Below are positions 1 through 10,880 of a DNA stretch of 64,000 nt, piece by piece (positions within the stretch are counted from its first letter, which is position 1; each line of letters opens with the position of its first letter). The notes beneath the pieces were generated by a model. That model saw only the letters and a list, made by a program, of their open reading frames with translations, made no database searches and was not told the DNA's origin. Origin of the DNA: Ctena decussata (taxonomy: Eukaryota > Mollusca > Bivalvia > Lucinida > Lucinidae). The stretch covers positions 46,183,454 to 46,247,453 of the forward strand of contig OZ022502.1 in assembly GCA_963989385.1 (NCBI GenBank), read 5' to 3'. The position numbers and the translations under genes are program-made.

Positions 1-812
1 ATGCGCCACCTGTTGTCAGGAGAGTATAACAACAGCTGGAGCATGGTCTTTGTTTAGTATATAGAAAATCCTGCTCCATCTGTTGTCATGAGAGAATACC
101 AACAGCTGGAGCATGGTCTGTCTTATGTATATAGGTAATCATGCTCCACCTGTTCTCATGAGAGTATAGCAACAGCTGGAGCATGGTCTCTGTTAAGTGA
201 ATAGGAAATCATGCGCCACATGTTCTCATGCAAGTAAAACAACATTTGGAGCATGGTCTCTGTTAAGTATATAGGTAATCATGCTCCACCTGTTGTCATG
301 AGAGTATAACAACATGTTGAGCATGGTCTTTGTTAAGAATAAAGGAAATCATGCTCCACCTGTTGTCATGAGAGTATAACAACAGCTGGAGCATGGTCTC
401 TGTTAAGTGAATAGAAAATCATGGGCTACTAGTTGTCAGCAGAGTATAACAACAGCTGGAGCATGGTCTTTGTTAAAGTATATAGAAAATCCTGCTCCAC
501 CTGTTGTCATGAGAGTATAGCAACAGCTGGAGCATGGTCTGTCTTATGTATATAGGAAATCCTGCTCCGCCTGTTGTCATGAGAGTATAACAACTGCTGG
601 AGCATGGTCTCTGTTAAGTGAATAGGAAATAATGCTCCACCTGTTGTCATGAGAGTATAACAACAGGTGGAGCATGGTCGTGATAACAATATAGGAAATC
701 ATGCTCCACCTGTTGTCATAAAAGTATAACAACAGCTGGAGCATGGTCTCTGTTAAGTGAATAGGAAATCCTGCTCCATCTGTTTTCATGAGAGTATAGC
801 AATAGCTATTAC
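1..812 (-). repeat. 70-bp hairpin satellite array, inverted arm (about 11.5 units)
   Basis: Head-to-tail units of about 70 bp run from the window edge to about 812. Each unit carries the arms CATGCTCCACCTGTTGT and ACAACAGCTGGAGCATG, which pair except at one position, around a 12-nt loop, then an AT-rich spacer. The sequence is the reverse complement of the larger array at 5421-9060. The array continues beyond the left edge. Short open frames here (for example 507-789 minus) are by-products of the unit and are not genes. Confidence 0.95.
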
Positions 813-872
813 AATCTTATATGGCTAACAGCAATTTTTGTCGCCCCGTTTACGTTGGTAAAGATTCCCTCC

Positions 873-942
873 TCCAGCGGGACTCGAACCCGGGACCGTT
901 AAATCAGCAGTTTATCGCTGAACCTTCTGAGCTATCGGGCCC
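873..942 (-). repeat. tRNA-like sequence (SINE head or tRNA pseudogene)
   Basis: Read on the minus strand, there is an A-box-like TAGCTCAGAAGGTTCAGCG and a perfect B-box-like GGTTCGAGTCCC at the right spacing. The anticodon arm pairs badly, U33 is missing and the acceptor stem does not close, so this is a decayed tRNA-derived sequence, more likely a SINE head than a working tRNA gene. Confidence 0.6.
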
Positions 943-1965
943 CTTTATACTACAGGCATCAGTGTAGGTCTTGTTCTTAAGAAAGTATTTTTTTGCTAAA
1001 ATGGGGGTATTTGGGGACTGTGATGTAAGATATTTTTATATTTAGAATAATAGTTTCTATTGAAATATCTCCCGCTTCATTTAGGGGTAATTTTTTCTTT
1101 CTTTTGTTTCTAGAATTTCATGACCTTTTAATTGAATTTAAGCTCCAAGGAGTCATTTTGCATTCTGAATCTTATTTGTTAAATGCTGTGCACCAACATT
1201 TCATTTGAAGGTTTGGCGGTATGAAATAAATAAGAATTATCAAGTCCAGTTTGTTCTACGAATTTCGGAATTCAGAAATCGGAATTCAGAATTCGGAACT
1301 CGGAAACAGTATGGAAATGAAAAGTGAGCCCGATGATTTGGACCATCGTAGTTCTGATAGAAATAAGTAAAGAAAAACAAGCCATTTTTATAAACAAAAC
1401 ATTTTCTCGCCGTGTCCTGCGCCGGTAAAGCAGGTTGAGCTAGATTCAAAATATTTGTATTCTTCGGGGCAAGTCAAACCAAGAAAAGAACGCATTGGGG
1501 ATACAGGGAGTTATAACAATATATTTAGGGATCTAGTGAGTCCTGGTTGTGTGGTTGAAACACAAGCACTTATCTTCTAGCTATTTCTGAAAAACTCTCG
1601 ACTACGGAATGAGTTAAAGAATACCTAAATGTTATACGGAAAGTTAAAATGCTGTGAAACTTGTAATATGTTGTGTCCAAGACTCAATGGATTTCTTACC
1701 GGTTAATGGGGTTAATGGGGTTAAGGGGGTGGGGACTGATCACACAAATTAATTAACTAGGAGAGATATACGTACTATTTTCTAAGAGCTGGGTAGAGTA
1801 TACTCACTCCGTCTCCGGCCCTCCGCCCAACCCCCCCCCCCCCAGCCTAGTAGCCGTAGGGGCAGTGGGCCTACTCTCCTTTCGCTGCCTTATTCTTCCC
1901 TGATTCGAAACAGGAACCCATTTTCTGCTGGGTTGACCGAGACAGTTTTCGTGTTGTCGGATGGC
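943..1965. other. No gene seen
   Basis: AT-rich sequence with short direct repeats of an AATTCGGAA-type motif near 1255-1310 and a poly-C run near 1830-1843. The small minus-strand open frames at 1240-1449 and 1804-2040 have no recognisable domain and the second overlaps the tRNA-like sequence. Confidence 0.5.
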
Positions 1966-2041
1966 CAAGCCCGGGTTCGAACTCACAATCTTCATGTGAC
2001 TTTCTGCACTAAAACCGAGTCGCTCTGGCCACTCGACCACA
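1966..2041 (-). repeat. tRNA-Leu-like sequence (SINE head or pseudogene)
   Basis: On the minus strand it begins GTGGTCGAGTGGCCAGAGCG (A-box-like, class II tRNA style), has a TTTTAGT anticodon-like loop and ends with GAGTTCGAACCCGGGC (B box). The long variable arm is rearranged and acceptor pairing is poor. I read it as tRNA-Leu-derived and not as a functional tRNA. Confidence 0.6.
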
Positions 2042-3540
2042 TAATTTGCACCGTACTATTAACATCAGACAGAGTAACCAAGTAAAGCGGATTGTAGGAT
2101 TTGATTGTATCAAATATAATGATGAAAATTTGGCAGACAACTGAAAAATGGCTTGACAGCGAAATGGCTAAATCGCTAAACCATAAAATATAGGTCACAA
2201 CGACGCACAATTATTACGAATAACTCACAGTGTCAGCCAAAATTATTAATCAAAGTATGATGCGACGGATATTTGAGCTGAAAATCAGAACCCTACTTTA
2301 GACATTTGAGCGGATTTAAGATGGACAGTTTAGCGAAATCGATTTGGATTTACACGTAAGTTTTGCAGGTGAACGGTATTCACATGCAAACCTTTCCCGC
2401 TTAAATGTTTAGTTAGTAAGATTTTCAATCGAAATGAATATTTTACCCATGCAGCCAGGGTTGTTGTTGTTTTTGTAGGAGTTCGATGGATATTATTGTT
2501 GTAGATACAAATCGTGATCTGTGATTGATTGAGATACAGGCTAGATAGTTCCTTTAAAAGTGATTGAGATACAGACTAGATAGTTCCTTAAAAAGTGGTT
2601 ATCTTTCATGGCGCTGCACTAAAGAGAAATGTAAGGCTCGCATGAGCACAGCTGGCACATGTTCCACAGTCATTTTCCCCCCAAAACAAACATTCTCATG
2701 ACCAAGTTGACCACGTCGCCAACAGAAAATGCGGCTGAAGATGTAAGCCTAAGACTTTCGATAGGCTTAGGTTAACTTGAATACTTAAAAGGACTTTCTC
2801 TTACTGGCTAACGGAAGGGGCACAAGACAAAGCGTCAAAGTAATTCAGGTAATCCGCTCAAAAGGGTTATTTTCCGTTTTGCTCAAATATCCACTTTTTT
2901 GCCGCTCAAACGTCCATTTTTCCACTAAAATGCCCTGTCAATCCGCTCAAATGTTCTGCGCCGGTATGGTGCAAATCCATGAAATAGTGTTAGAGATATT
3001 GACTAAAATAACTGGGCCATGAAATATAGACCCCACTGAACTACAGTTAGTATGAGGTAACTCACAAAATCGGCCCAAACCATTAACCCTAGCTTAATGC
3101 AATCCACGAAATAGTGTTTTTTTCGATGTTGGCTAAAATCACTGGCCCATGAAATATAATTCACACAGACCTATAATTAGTATGAGGTAACTCATCGTGT
3201 CAGCCCAAACCATTAACCCAAGTGAAATGCAAATCCATATAATAGCGTTAAAAATGTGAGACAAATTCACTGGACTATGACCTACAATTAGTATAAGGTC
3301 ACTCACAGTAGCCCAAACCATTTAATCAAGAAATAGTATTAGAAATATGAAGTAAATTCACTCGACCATGAAATATAAGTCACACTGACCTATATTTAAT
3401 ATAAGGTCAGTCACAGTGTCAACCCAAACCGTTTACCTCAAGTATGATGGAAACCGATAAAATAGTGAAAGAAATATGAGGCAAACTTACTGGACCATGA
3501 AATATAGGTGAATATTTTTGTCTATGTTCGATGATCCGTA
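2042..3540. repeat. Degenerate ~120-bp tandem repeat, interrupted at 2264-2964
   Basis: Units share phrases such as CCATGAAATATAGGTCACAC, TAACTCACAGTGTCAGCCCA and ATGCAAATCCATAAAATAG. One or two units lie at 2042-2263, then about five more at 2965-3540. A diverged block of the same family lies at 24660-24990, and one unit-like stretch near 53940-54005. The segment between the two halves is an inserted element. Confidence 0.8.
2264..2964. mobile_element. 701-bp insertion with candidate 8-bp target duplication
   Basis: The insertion splits one tandem unit exactly: TATGATGC lies on the left (2256-2263) and TATGGTGC on the right (2965-2972), where an uninterrupted unit has this word once. Inverted subterminal words TTTGAGCGGATT (2308-2319) and AATCCGCTCAAA lie near the ends. 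No transposase is visible. An 8-bp duplication is typical of hAT-type elements, so this may be a non-autonomous hAT; superfamily is inference. A two-copy ~38-bp tandem repeat sits inside at about 2521-2598. Confidence 0.55.
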
Positions 3541-4260
3541 AAATATAGGCCACAGACCAATATGCATCGCTGCTTTCAGTAGATCTTTCTTAGATGTATA
3601 TATGGAGCAAGTTTTGAAGACTCTATGTTAAACTTAGAAACTAAGCTAAACGCAACAGGTGAATATTTTTGCTAACGCGCATAAAGGCGCACGCGCGCGC
3701 TACTTTTGCTTCGCAAAGTCGCACTAAAATCGACAAGAATTTGTGATACATATATATCACTCAAACAGTTTGGTCAATATGACAAAACTTCAATTCCTAT
3801 TAAAAATTGTTCTGAGTTTTTCATATCACAAAAAAAATAATGAGGTATAATTAATTCCAACCTGTAGTGTCAGTAAATGAACACAACTTTGTGACAAGAT
3901 TTAATGTATTTTGTGGAAAAATTCAGGACAAATAAGAGATTTATTGATATCACAACATCATCGCCACTATATTGCAGTTTTGCTGACAATCATCCAGTTT
4001 GTGATATCTCAGACTCTTCTGAGATATTATAAAATCCTGTTTAGAGATATAACAGAATGGAGCTTATGATATTACCTGACAAGAAATAAAGAACGTGAGA
4101 AGATCAATCTGGCCATTTTTACTCGGAAGCTGAAATTATTGTATTTGCCGACATCACCTAGGGATCGGAGGGTCTCGTTTTAACTTAGAGAATAGGGTAT
4201 TCTATGGTCTTGTGTTCGAACAATAAGGAATATTTTAGTAATGTTTTAAGGGACGAGTCA
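3541..4260. other. No gene seen
   Basis: AT-rich sequence without a supported exon, RNA gene or clear repeat. A short GCGC-rich alternating purine/pyrimidine patch lies near 3675-3700. Confidence 0.5.
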
Positions 4261-4261
4261 T

Positions 4262-5225
4262 TGATTATCAGGTGGAGGTGAGGGGCGATTTTTCCGACCC
4301 CCCCCCCACCCCAGTCTCACCAGTATTATTTTGCCGACACCCCTCCCCCCACCCCCAAATAGATGACAAACATTTTTATGATCCCCCAGCCCCACACCAA
4401 GCTACCCTTCACACACCTACACCATATTACTTATTTTATGTCAGACTGATCTCATTCAAAACATATATGAAACACAAAGAACATTTTATTATTTTAACAG
4501 GTTAATTATTCATGGTCTGTGTGGTCTTCATTTAAACTTTCTTCTGCTAATGGCCATCCAGCAATCTGTTGTCCACTGCTTAACAGCTTAATGATTATAA
4601 CTGTTAAAACTAATACTTGGGCGTCTGGGTCGCAGGGGTCTGGGAGCTGCGGCCCCAGAAGCCACACTAGTTCTGCTGATGAAAAGGCACCTGGAGAGCT
4701 GATATCACAAATGCAGTCATTAGATTTAATTGAGAGCAAAATCATCTACTTGACATGATTTTATAGACACTTTCATACTTTTGTTTTCTAGCAAATCAAT
4801 GAAAAGAACTGTATTTTTTATATGAAGCTGCCAATGTTTTGTGTGTCATTTCCATATATGCCCTTAAGTTTTGAGTTTGAAAGAAAAAGAGTGAAATTTT
4901 AGGAGTAATGGGGGACCTGGAAGCCCCACCCCCAGAAGCCGAGACATTTTTAAAAATGAAGGTCGATGTAAAAATTCTGATCCCCCCCCTCCTCCACAAT
5001 ATGTTTGATAAAATATATGACCCCCCCTTGCTCCGAGGCTTATTGATTTCCGACCCCCCCCCCCCAGTACATCACCACATCACCAAAAACAATTCCGATC
5101 CCCTAAATGTACTCGGTCCCCCCACACCTGATAATAAATTACTCGTCCCAAATTTCGAGCAAACAAAATTAAAAGTTACGTTTTCTAACCTCAAAAAAGT
5201 GTTACAGTTGTCGGGATAGATTGTA
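4262..5225 (+). repeat. C-rich module, copy 1
   Basis: It holds repeated clusters of poly-C tracts with words such as GACAAACATTTTTATGA, then a TTTTAACAGGTTAATT word, a ~240-bp stretch and further poly-C clusters at 4980-5130. A diverged copy in the same orientation and order lies at 9150-9960. A 79-codon plus-strand frame (4519-4758) lies in the conserved middle, but no domain is recognisable. Probably part of a mobile element or duplicated flank of the hairpin satellite. Confidence 0.6.
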
Positions 5226-5420
5226 ACAGTCGACAGTCTGCGTTTGATCTCGAATATATGAAGAAAACACTCTTTATTGTTCTGTTTGTTTGATATGAAA
5301 GATGTTTTGTGTAATTAGCCTTGTAAACAGCAGACTGCATGCAACATAGGAGCATTTTCGGTAACAAGCGGTTATCCAAAGAGTTGAAGCAGTTCCGGTG
5401 AAACTTACAAATAGAGACTA

Positions 5421-8400
5421 TGTTCCACCTATTGTTGTTTTCTCATGACAACAGGAGGAGCATGGATTCTTATATTACTAAAGGAGACAGACCTCCAGCT
5501 GTTGTCATGTATCATGTCATGACAACAGGAGGAGCATGGTTTCCTATAGTACGTACAGAGACCATGCTCCATCTTTTGTTATAATCTGATGACAGCAGGT
5601 GGAGCATAATTACCTATCGTACTAACAGAAACCATGCTCCAGCTGTTGTTATACTCCCATGACAACAGGTGGAGCATGATTACCTGTATACTTGACACAG
5701 ACCATGCTCCAGATGTTGGTATACTCTAAGGACAACAGGTGGCGAATGATTTCCTATTCATTTAAAAGAGGCCATGCTCCAGCTGTTGTTTCATACTCTC
5801 ATGACAACAGGTGGCGCAGGATTTCCTATTTACTTAACAGACACCATGCACCAGCTGTTGTTATACTCTCATGACAACAGGTGGAGCATGATTTCCTATA
5901 TATTTAAGAGAGACCATGCTTCAGCTGTTGTTACACTTTCATGACAACAGGTGGCGCATGATTTCCTATTCACTTAACAGAGACCATGCTCCAGCTGTTG
6001 TTTTTCTCCAATAACAACAGGTGGAACATGATTACCTTTATACTTTACAGAGACCATGCTCCAGATGTTGGTATACTCTCATGACAACAGGTGGAGCAGA
6101 ATGTCGTATTCAATTATCAGAGACCATGCTCCAGCTGTTGTTATACTCTCTAATAAGAGGTGGAGCATGATTTCCTATATACATAAGTGCGACCATGGTT
6201 CAGCTGTTGTTATACTCTGATGACAACAGTTGAAGCAGGATTTTATATATACTTAACAGGGACCATGCTCCAGATGTTGTTATACTCCCATAACAACAGG
6301 TGGAGCATGATTATCTATATACTTAACAGAGACCATGCTCCAGATATTGTTATACTCCCATAACAACAGGTGGTGCATGATTTCCTATTCACCTAACAGA
6401 GACCATGCTCCAGCTGTTGCTATACTCTCATGACAACAGGTTGAGCATGATTTCCTATATACTTAACAAAGACCATGCTCCAGCTGTTGTTATACTCTCA
6501 TGACAACAGGTGAAGCAGGATTTTCTATATACTTAACAGAGACCATGCTCCAGATGTTGTTATACTCCCATAACAACAGGTGGAACATGATTACTTATAT
6601 ACTTAACAGAGACCATGTTCCAGATGTTGTTATACTCCCATAACAACAGGTGGAGCATGATTACTTATATACTTAACAAAGACCATGCTCCAGCTGTTGT
6701 TATACTCTCATGACAACAGGTGGAGCATGATTTCCTATATACTTAACAGAGACCATGCTCCAGATGTTGTTATACTCTCATGACAACAGGTGGCGCATGA
6801 TTTCCTATTTTCTTAACAGAGACCATGCTCCAGCTGTTGTTATACTCTCATGACAACAGGTGGAGCATGGTTTCCTATATACATAAGAGAGACCATGCTG
6901 CAGCTGTTATTATACTCTTATGACAACAGGTGGAGCATGATTACATGTATACTTAACAGAGACCATGCTCCAGATGTTGGTATACTCTCATGACAACAGG
7001 TGGAGCAGAATTTCCTATTCACTTAACAGAGACCATGCTCCAGATGTTGTTATACTTTCATGACAACAGGTGGCGCATGATTTCCTATTCACTTAACAGA
7101 GACCATGCTCAAGCTGTTGTTATACTTTCATGACAACAGGTGGAGCAGGATTTCCTATATACATAAGACAGACCATTCTGCAGCTGTTGCTTTTCTCTCA
7201 TGACAACAGGTGGTGCAGGATTTTCTATATACTTAACAAAGAAGATGCTCCAGCTGTTGTTATACTCTCATGACAACGGGTGGCGCATGATTACCTATAT
7301 ACTTAACAGAAACCATGCTCCAGCTGTTGTTATACTCCCATGACAACAGGTGGAGCATGATTATCTGTATACTTAACACACATCCAGATGTTGGTATAAT
7401 CTAAGGACAACAGGTGGCGAATGATTTCCTATTCATTTAACAGAGGCCATGCTCCAGCTGTTGTTTTATACTCTCATGACAACAGGTGGCGCAGGATTTC
7501 CTATTTACTTAACAGAGACCATGTACCAGCTGTTGTTATACTCCCATGACAGCAGGTGGAGCATGATTTCCTATATATTTAAGAGAGACCATGCTCCAGC
7601 TGTTGTTATACTTTCATGACAACAGGTGGCGCATGATTTCCTATTCACTTAACAGAGACCATGCTCCAGCTGTTGTTTTTCTCCCATAACAACAGGTTGA
7701 GCATGATTACCTATATACTTTACAGAGACCATGCTCCAGATGTTGGTATACTCTCATGACAACAGGTGGAGCAGAATTTCCTATTCACTTATCAGAGACC
7801 ATGCTCCAGCTTTTGTTATACTCTCATGACAACAGGTGGAGCATGATTTCCTATATACATAAGAGCGACCGTGCTCCAGCTGTTGTTATACTCTCATGAC
7901 AACAGTTGAAGCAGGATTTTCTATATACTTAACAGAGACCATGCTCCAGATGTTGTTATACTCCCATAACAACAGGTGGAGCATGATTATCTATATACTT
8001 AACAGAGACCATGCTCCAGATATTGTTATACTCCCATAACAACAGGTGGCGCATGATTTCCTATTCACCTAACAGAGACCATGCTCCAGCTGTTGTTATA
8101 CTCTCATGACAACAGGTTGAGCATGGTTTACTATATACATAAGAGAGACCATGCTGCAGCTGTTGCTATACTCTCAAGACAACAGGTGGAGCATGATTAC
8201 ATGTATACTTGACAGAGACTATGCTCCAGATGTTAGTATACTCTCATGACAACAGGTGGCGAATGATTTCCTATTCATTTAACAGAGACCACGCTCCAGC
8301 TGTTGTTATACTCTCATGACAACAGGTGGAGCAGGATTTCTTATATACATAGGAGAGAACATGCTTCAGCTGTTGCTATACTCTCACGACAACAGGTGGA

Positions 8401-9060
8401 GCAGGATTTTCTATATACTTAACAAAGACCATGCTCCAGCTGTTGTTATACTCTCATGTAAACAGGTGGAGCAGAATTGCCTATTCACTTAACAGAGACC
8501 ATGCTCCAGATGTTGTTATACTTTCATGACAACAGGTGGCGCATGATTTCCTTTTCACTAAAAAGAGACCATGCCAGCTGTTGTTATACTCTTATGACAA
8601 CAGGTGGAGCAAGATTTCCTATATACATAAGACAGACCATGCTCCAGCTGTTGCTATTCTCTCATGACAACAGGTGGAGCAGGATTTTCTATATACTTCA
8701 CAAAGAACATGCTCCAGATGTTGTTATACTCTCATGACAACAGGTGGCGCATGATTTCCTATTCACTTAACAGAGACCATGCTCCAGCTGTTGTTATACT
8801 CTCATGACAACAGGTGGAACATGATTTCCTATATTCTTAACAAAGACCATGCTCCAGCTGTTGTTATACTCTCATGACAACAGGTGGAGCATGATTTCCT
8901 ATATACTTAACAGAGACCATGCTCCAGCTGTTGTTATACTCTCATGACAACAGGTGGAGCATGATTTCCTATATACTTAACAGAGACAATGCTCCAACTG
9001 TTGTTATGATTTCCTATATGGCAAATAGAGAGCGTGCTGCAGCTGTGCTGAAGTAAACAC
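5421..9060 (+). repeat. 70-bp hairpin satellite array, main block (about 52 units)
   Basis: About 52 tandem units, exactly 70 bp apart over long stretches (for example 6471, 6541, 6611, 6681). A typical unit is GAC, arm CATGCTCCAGCTGTTGT, 12-nt loop, arm ACAACAGGTGGAGCATG, then a 21-nt AT-rich spacer. The arms pair with one mismatch, so each unit can form a 17-bp stem. Every unit also carries E-box words CAGCTG and CAGGTG. A higher-order duplication is visible: units at about 5640-6500 recur in the same order at about 7320-8175, offset near 1,675 bp. Open frames at 5692-5874 and 8477-8737 are by-products. Confidence 0.97.
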
Positions 9061-9149
9061 TAACAGAGGCCAAGCTGTAGCTGTTGTTATAATTTCATGA
9101 TTACATCTGGTCCCTATTTGTCAAATAGGAAATCATACACCTACCAGTT

Positions 9150-9965
9150 TCATTATATTTGGTTTTCACCCCCCCCCCTCCAGATAGGTGAAAAAAATGT
9201 TTATGACCCCCCCCTCCCACCCCAAACCCCCACAACCCTAATGTAAGACAGACCCCAAGAAGCTTTATAATAGACAGACCTCAATTAAACTTATGGGCAC
9301 AAAATACAAAGAAATTTCTCTCATTGTTACAGGTTAATTCTATATACCGATTAATAGTTCGTTATTTTTTTTCTGCAAATGTCCACCAAGAAACTGATGC
9401 TGAATGCTCTATAAAGCTGATAATAACATTAAGGGCGTTGTTGGGCCCAGTCCCCAGATTCCAGAGCAGTTTTTTACTGATGACAAGGAACCGTCACAAA
9501 CGCAGGCGTTAAATTTACTTGAGAACATATCCTCTGATCGACATGTTTTTAAGACCATTCATTGTATATTTTCCATCAACTAAATCTATGTTTTTTTGTT
9601 GTTTTCTTTATATTTGGTGGTGGTGGGGGGGGGGGGGGGGGGGAAATAGAGCGACCATAGTATTTTCTTCTTTTTAAGCGTTTTTAAATCTTAAATTTGA
9701 AAGAATAGAATTAATTTGAAAGTGTATGTGTAATGAGGAGTCTTGAACATTTTTTTAAATTAAGACAAATGGATTTTTTTTCATTTGTCTTTATATGCAA
9801 GCCCCACCCCCTCCCCCATCCCTCCACACATTCCATCCCCTCCCCTCCCAGTAGATCACCAATAAAATCACCCCACAAACACACACACATACCCTCCTGA
9901 ATGAACCGGCCCCCAAACCTGATAATAAATGACTCGTCCCTAATACTTGCATACAGTAAAAGGAC
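9150..9965 (+). repeat. C-rich module, copy 2
   Basis: Same order of parts as 4262-5225: poly-C clusters with an AAATGTTTATGA word, ACAGGTTAATT, TTCTGCAAATG, a GGGCCCAGTCCCCAG-type stretch, a poly-G tract at 9623-9642 and a second C-rich cluster at 9800-9940 ending near GATAATAAATGACTCGTCCC, which also occurs near 5130-5150. Divergence from copy 1 is considerable. The open frames here match no domain I know. Confidence 0.6.
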
Positions 9966-10283
9966 CAATGAAACATATTATTTGTTTATTAGATCTACAG
10001 GTAAATATATCAAACTGGCCAACATTTTTCTTGATCGAACTTCGAAAAAAGATGAACATATTTCGTATTCAAATTCTTCAACGATAATTTTTGCGTGATC
10101 CACACACAGTCATAAAAGTTGTCTGTTTTAATTGATTACAGTTCCTAGATTTGATGCAGCGACTTAAAAATAGATCGGTCGATATGTGCTATATTTAAAC
10201 GAGCTATTAATAGTATATAGTTGAGCATGCGCATTGCCAGATCATGCGCGGCCTGTTGTCGTTTTCCCTCTCCCTATATCAAC

Positions 10284-10880
10284 ACGCTACAACCTCCTGT
10301 GACCTCGAAAATGAGGTCAAAGTTATCAAAATTTTATCAGTTTCTTTTCAACCTCCCAGTGATATGTTTATGCAAGTTTGGTTAAAATCCATCCATCCAT
10401 TCAGGAGATATGGTTCAGACAAGCCATTTTTCAACATTTCTGACCTCCTGTGACCTTGAAAGTAGGGTCAAGGTCACCAAATTCTAATCAGTTTTTTTTT
10501 CATTTCAGAGTGATATATATGTGCAGGTTTGCTTTAAATCCATTCATCCATTCAAAAGATATCATGCTGACAAGCCATTTTTTCCAGCACTCAATGACCT
10601 CCCGTGACCTTGAAAATAAGGTCAAGGTCAGCAAAATCTAGCCAGTTCTTTTCCATTTCACAATGATATATTTGTGCGAGTCTGGTAAAAATCAATTTAT
10701 CCATTTAGGAGATATGGTGCAGAAAAGCCATTTTTCATCATTCTTTGACCTTCTGTGACCTTGAAAATAGGGTCAAGGTCAACAAAATCTAATCAGTTCT
10801 TCACCCCTACCCAATTATGTATGCATGCAAGTATGGTCATAATCCATTTATTCCTATAGGACATATAGTGCAGGCAAGGG
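10284..10880 (+). repeat. Four-unit ~150-bp tandem repeat with nuclear-receptor-like half sites
   Basis: Units begin at about 10284, 10438, 10595 and 10746. Each opens with a TGACCTCCTGTGACCTTGAA-like phrase followed by AGGTCAAGGTCA, then TTTGGTTAAAATCCATCCAT and AGATATGGTGCAGACAAGCC. The first unit is the most diverged in the AGGTCA part and the last drifts at its end. The open frames at 10244-10453 and 10450-10641 come from these units. Confidence 0.85.

Noticed and set aside
873..942. Functional tRNA gene
   Set aside because: A and B boxes are good, but anticodon and acceptor stems do not fold properly and U33 is absent.
5421..9060. CRISPR array
   Set aside because: Whole 70-bp units repeat with graded divergence; there are no unique spacers, no cas genes, and the context is eukaryotic.
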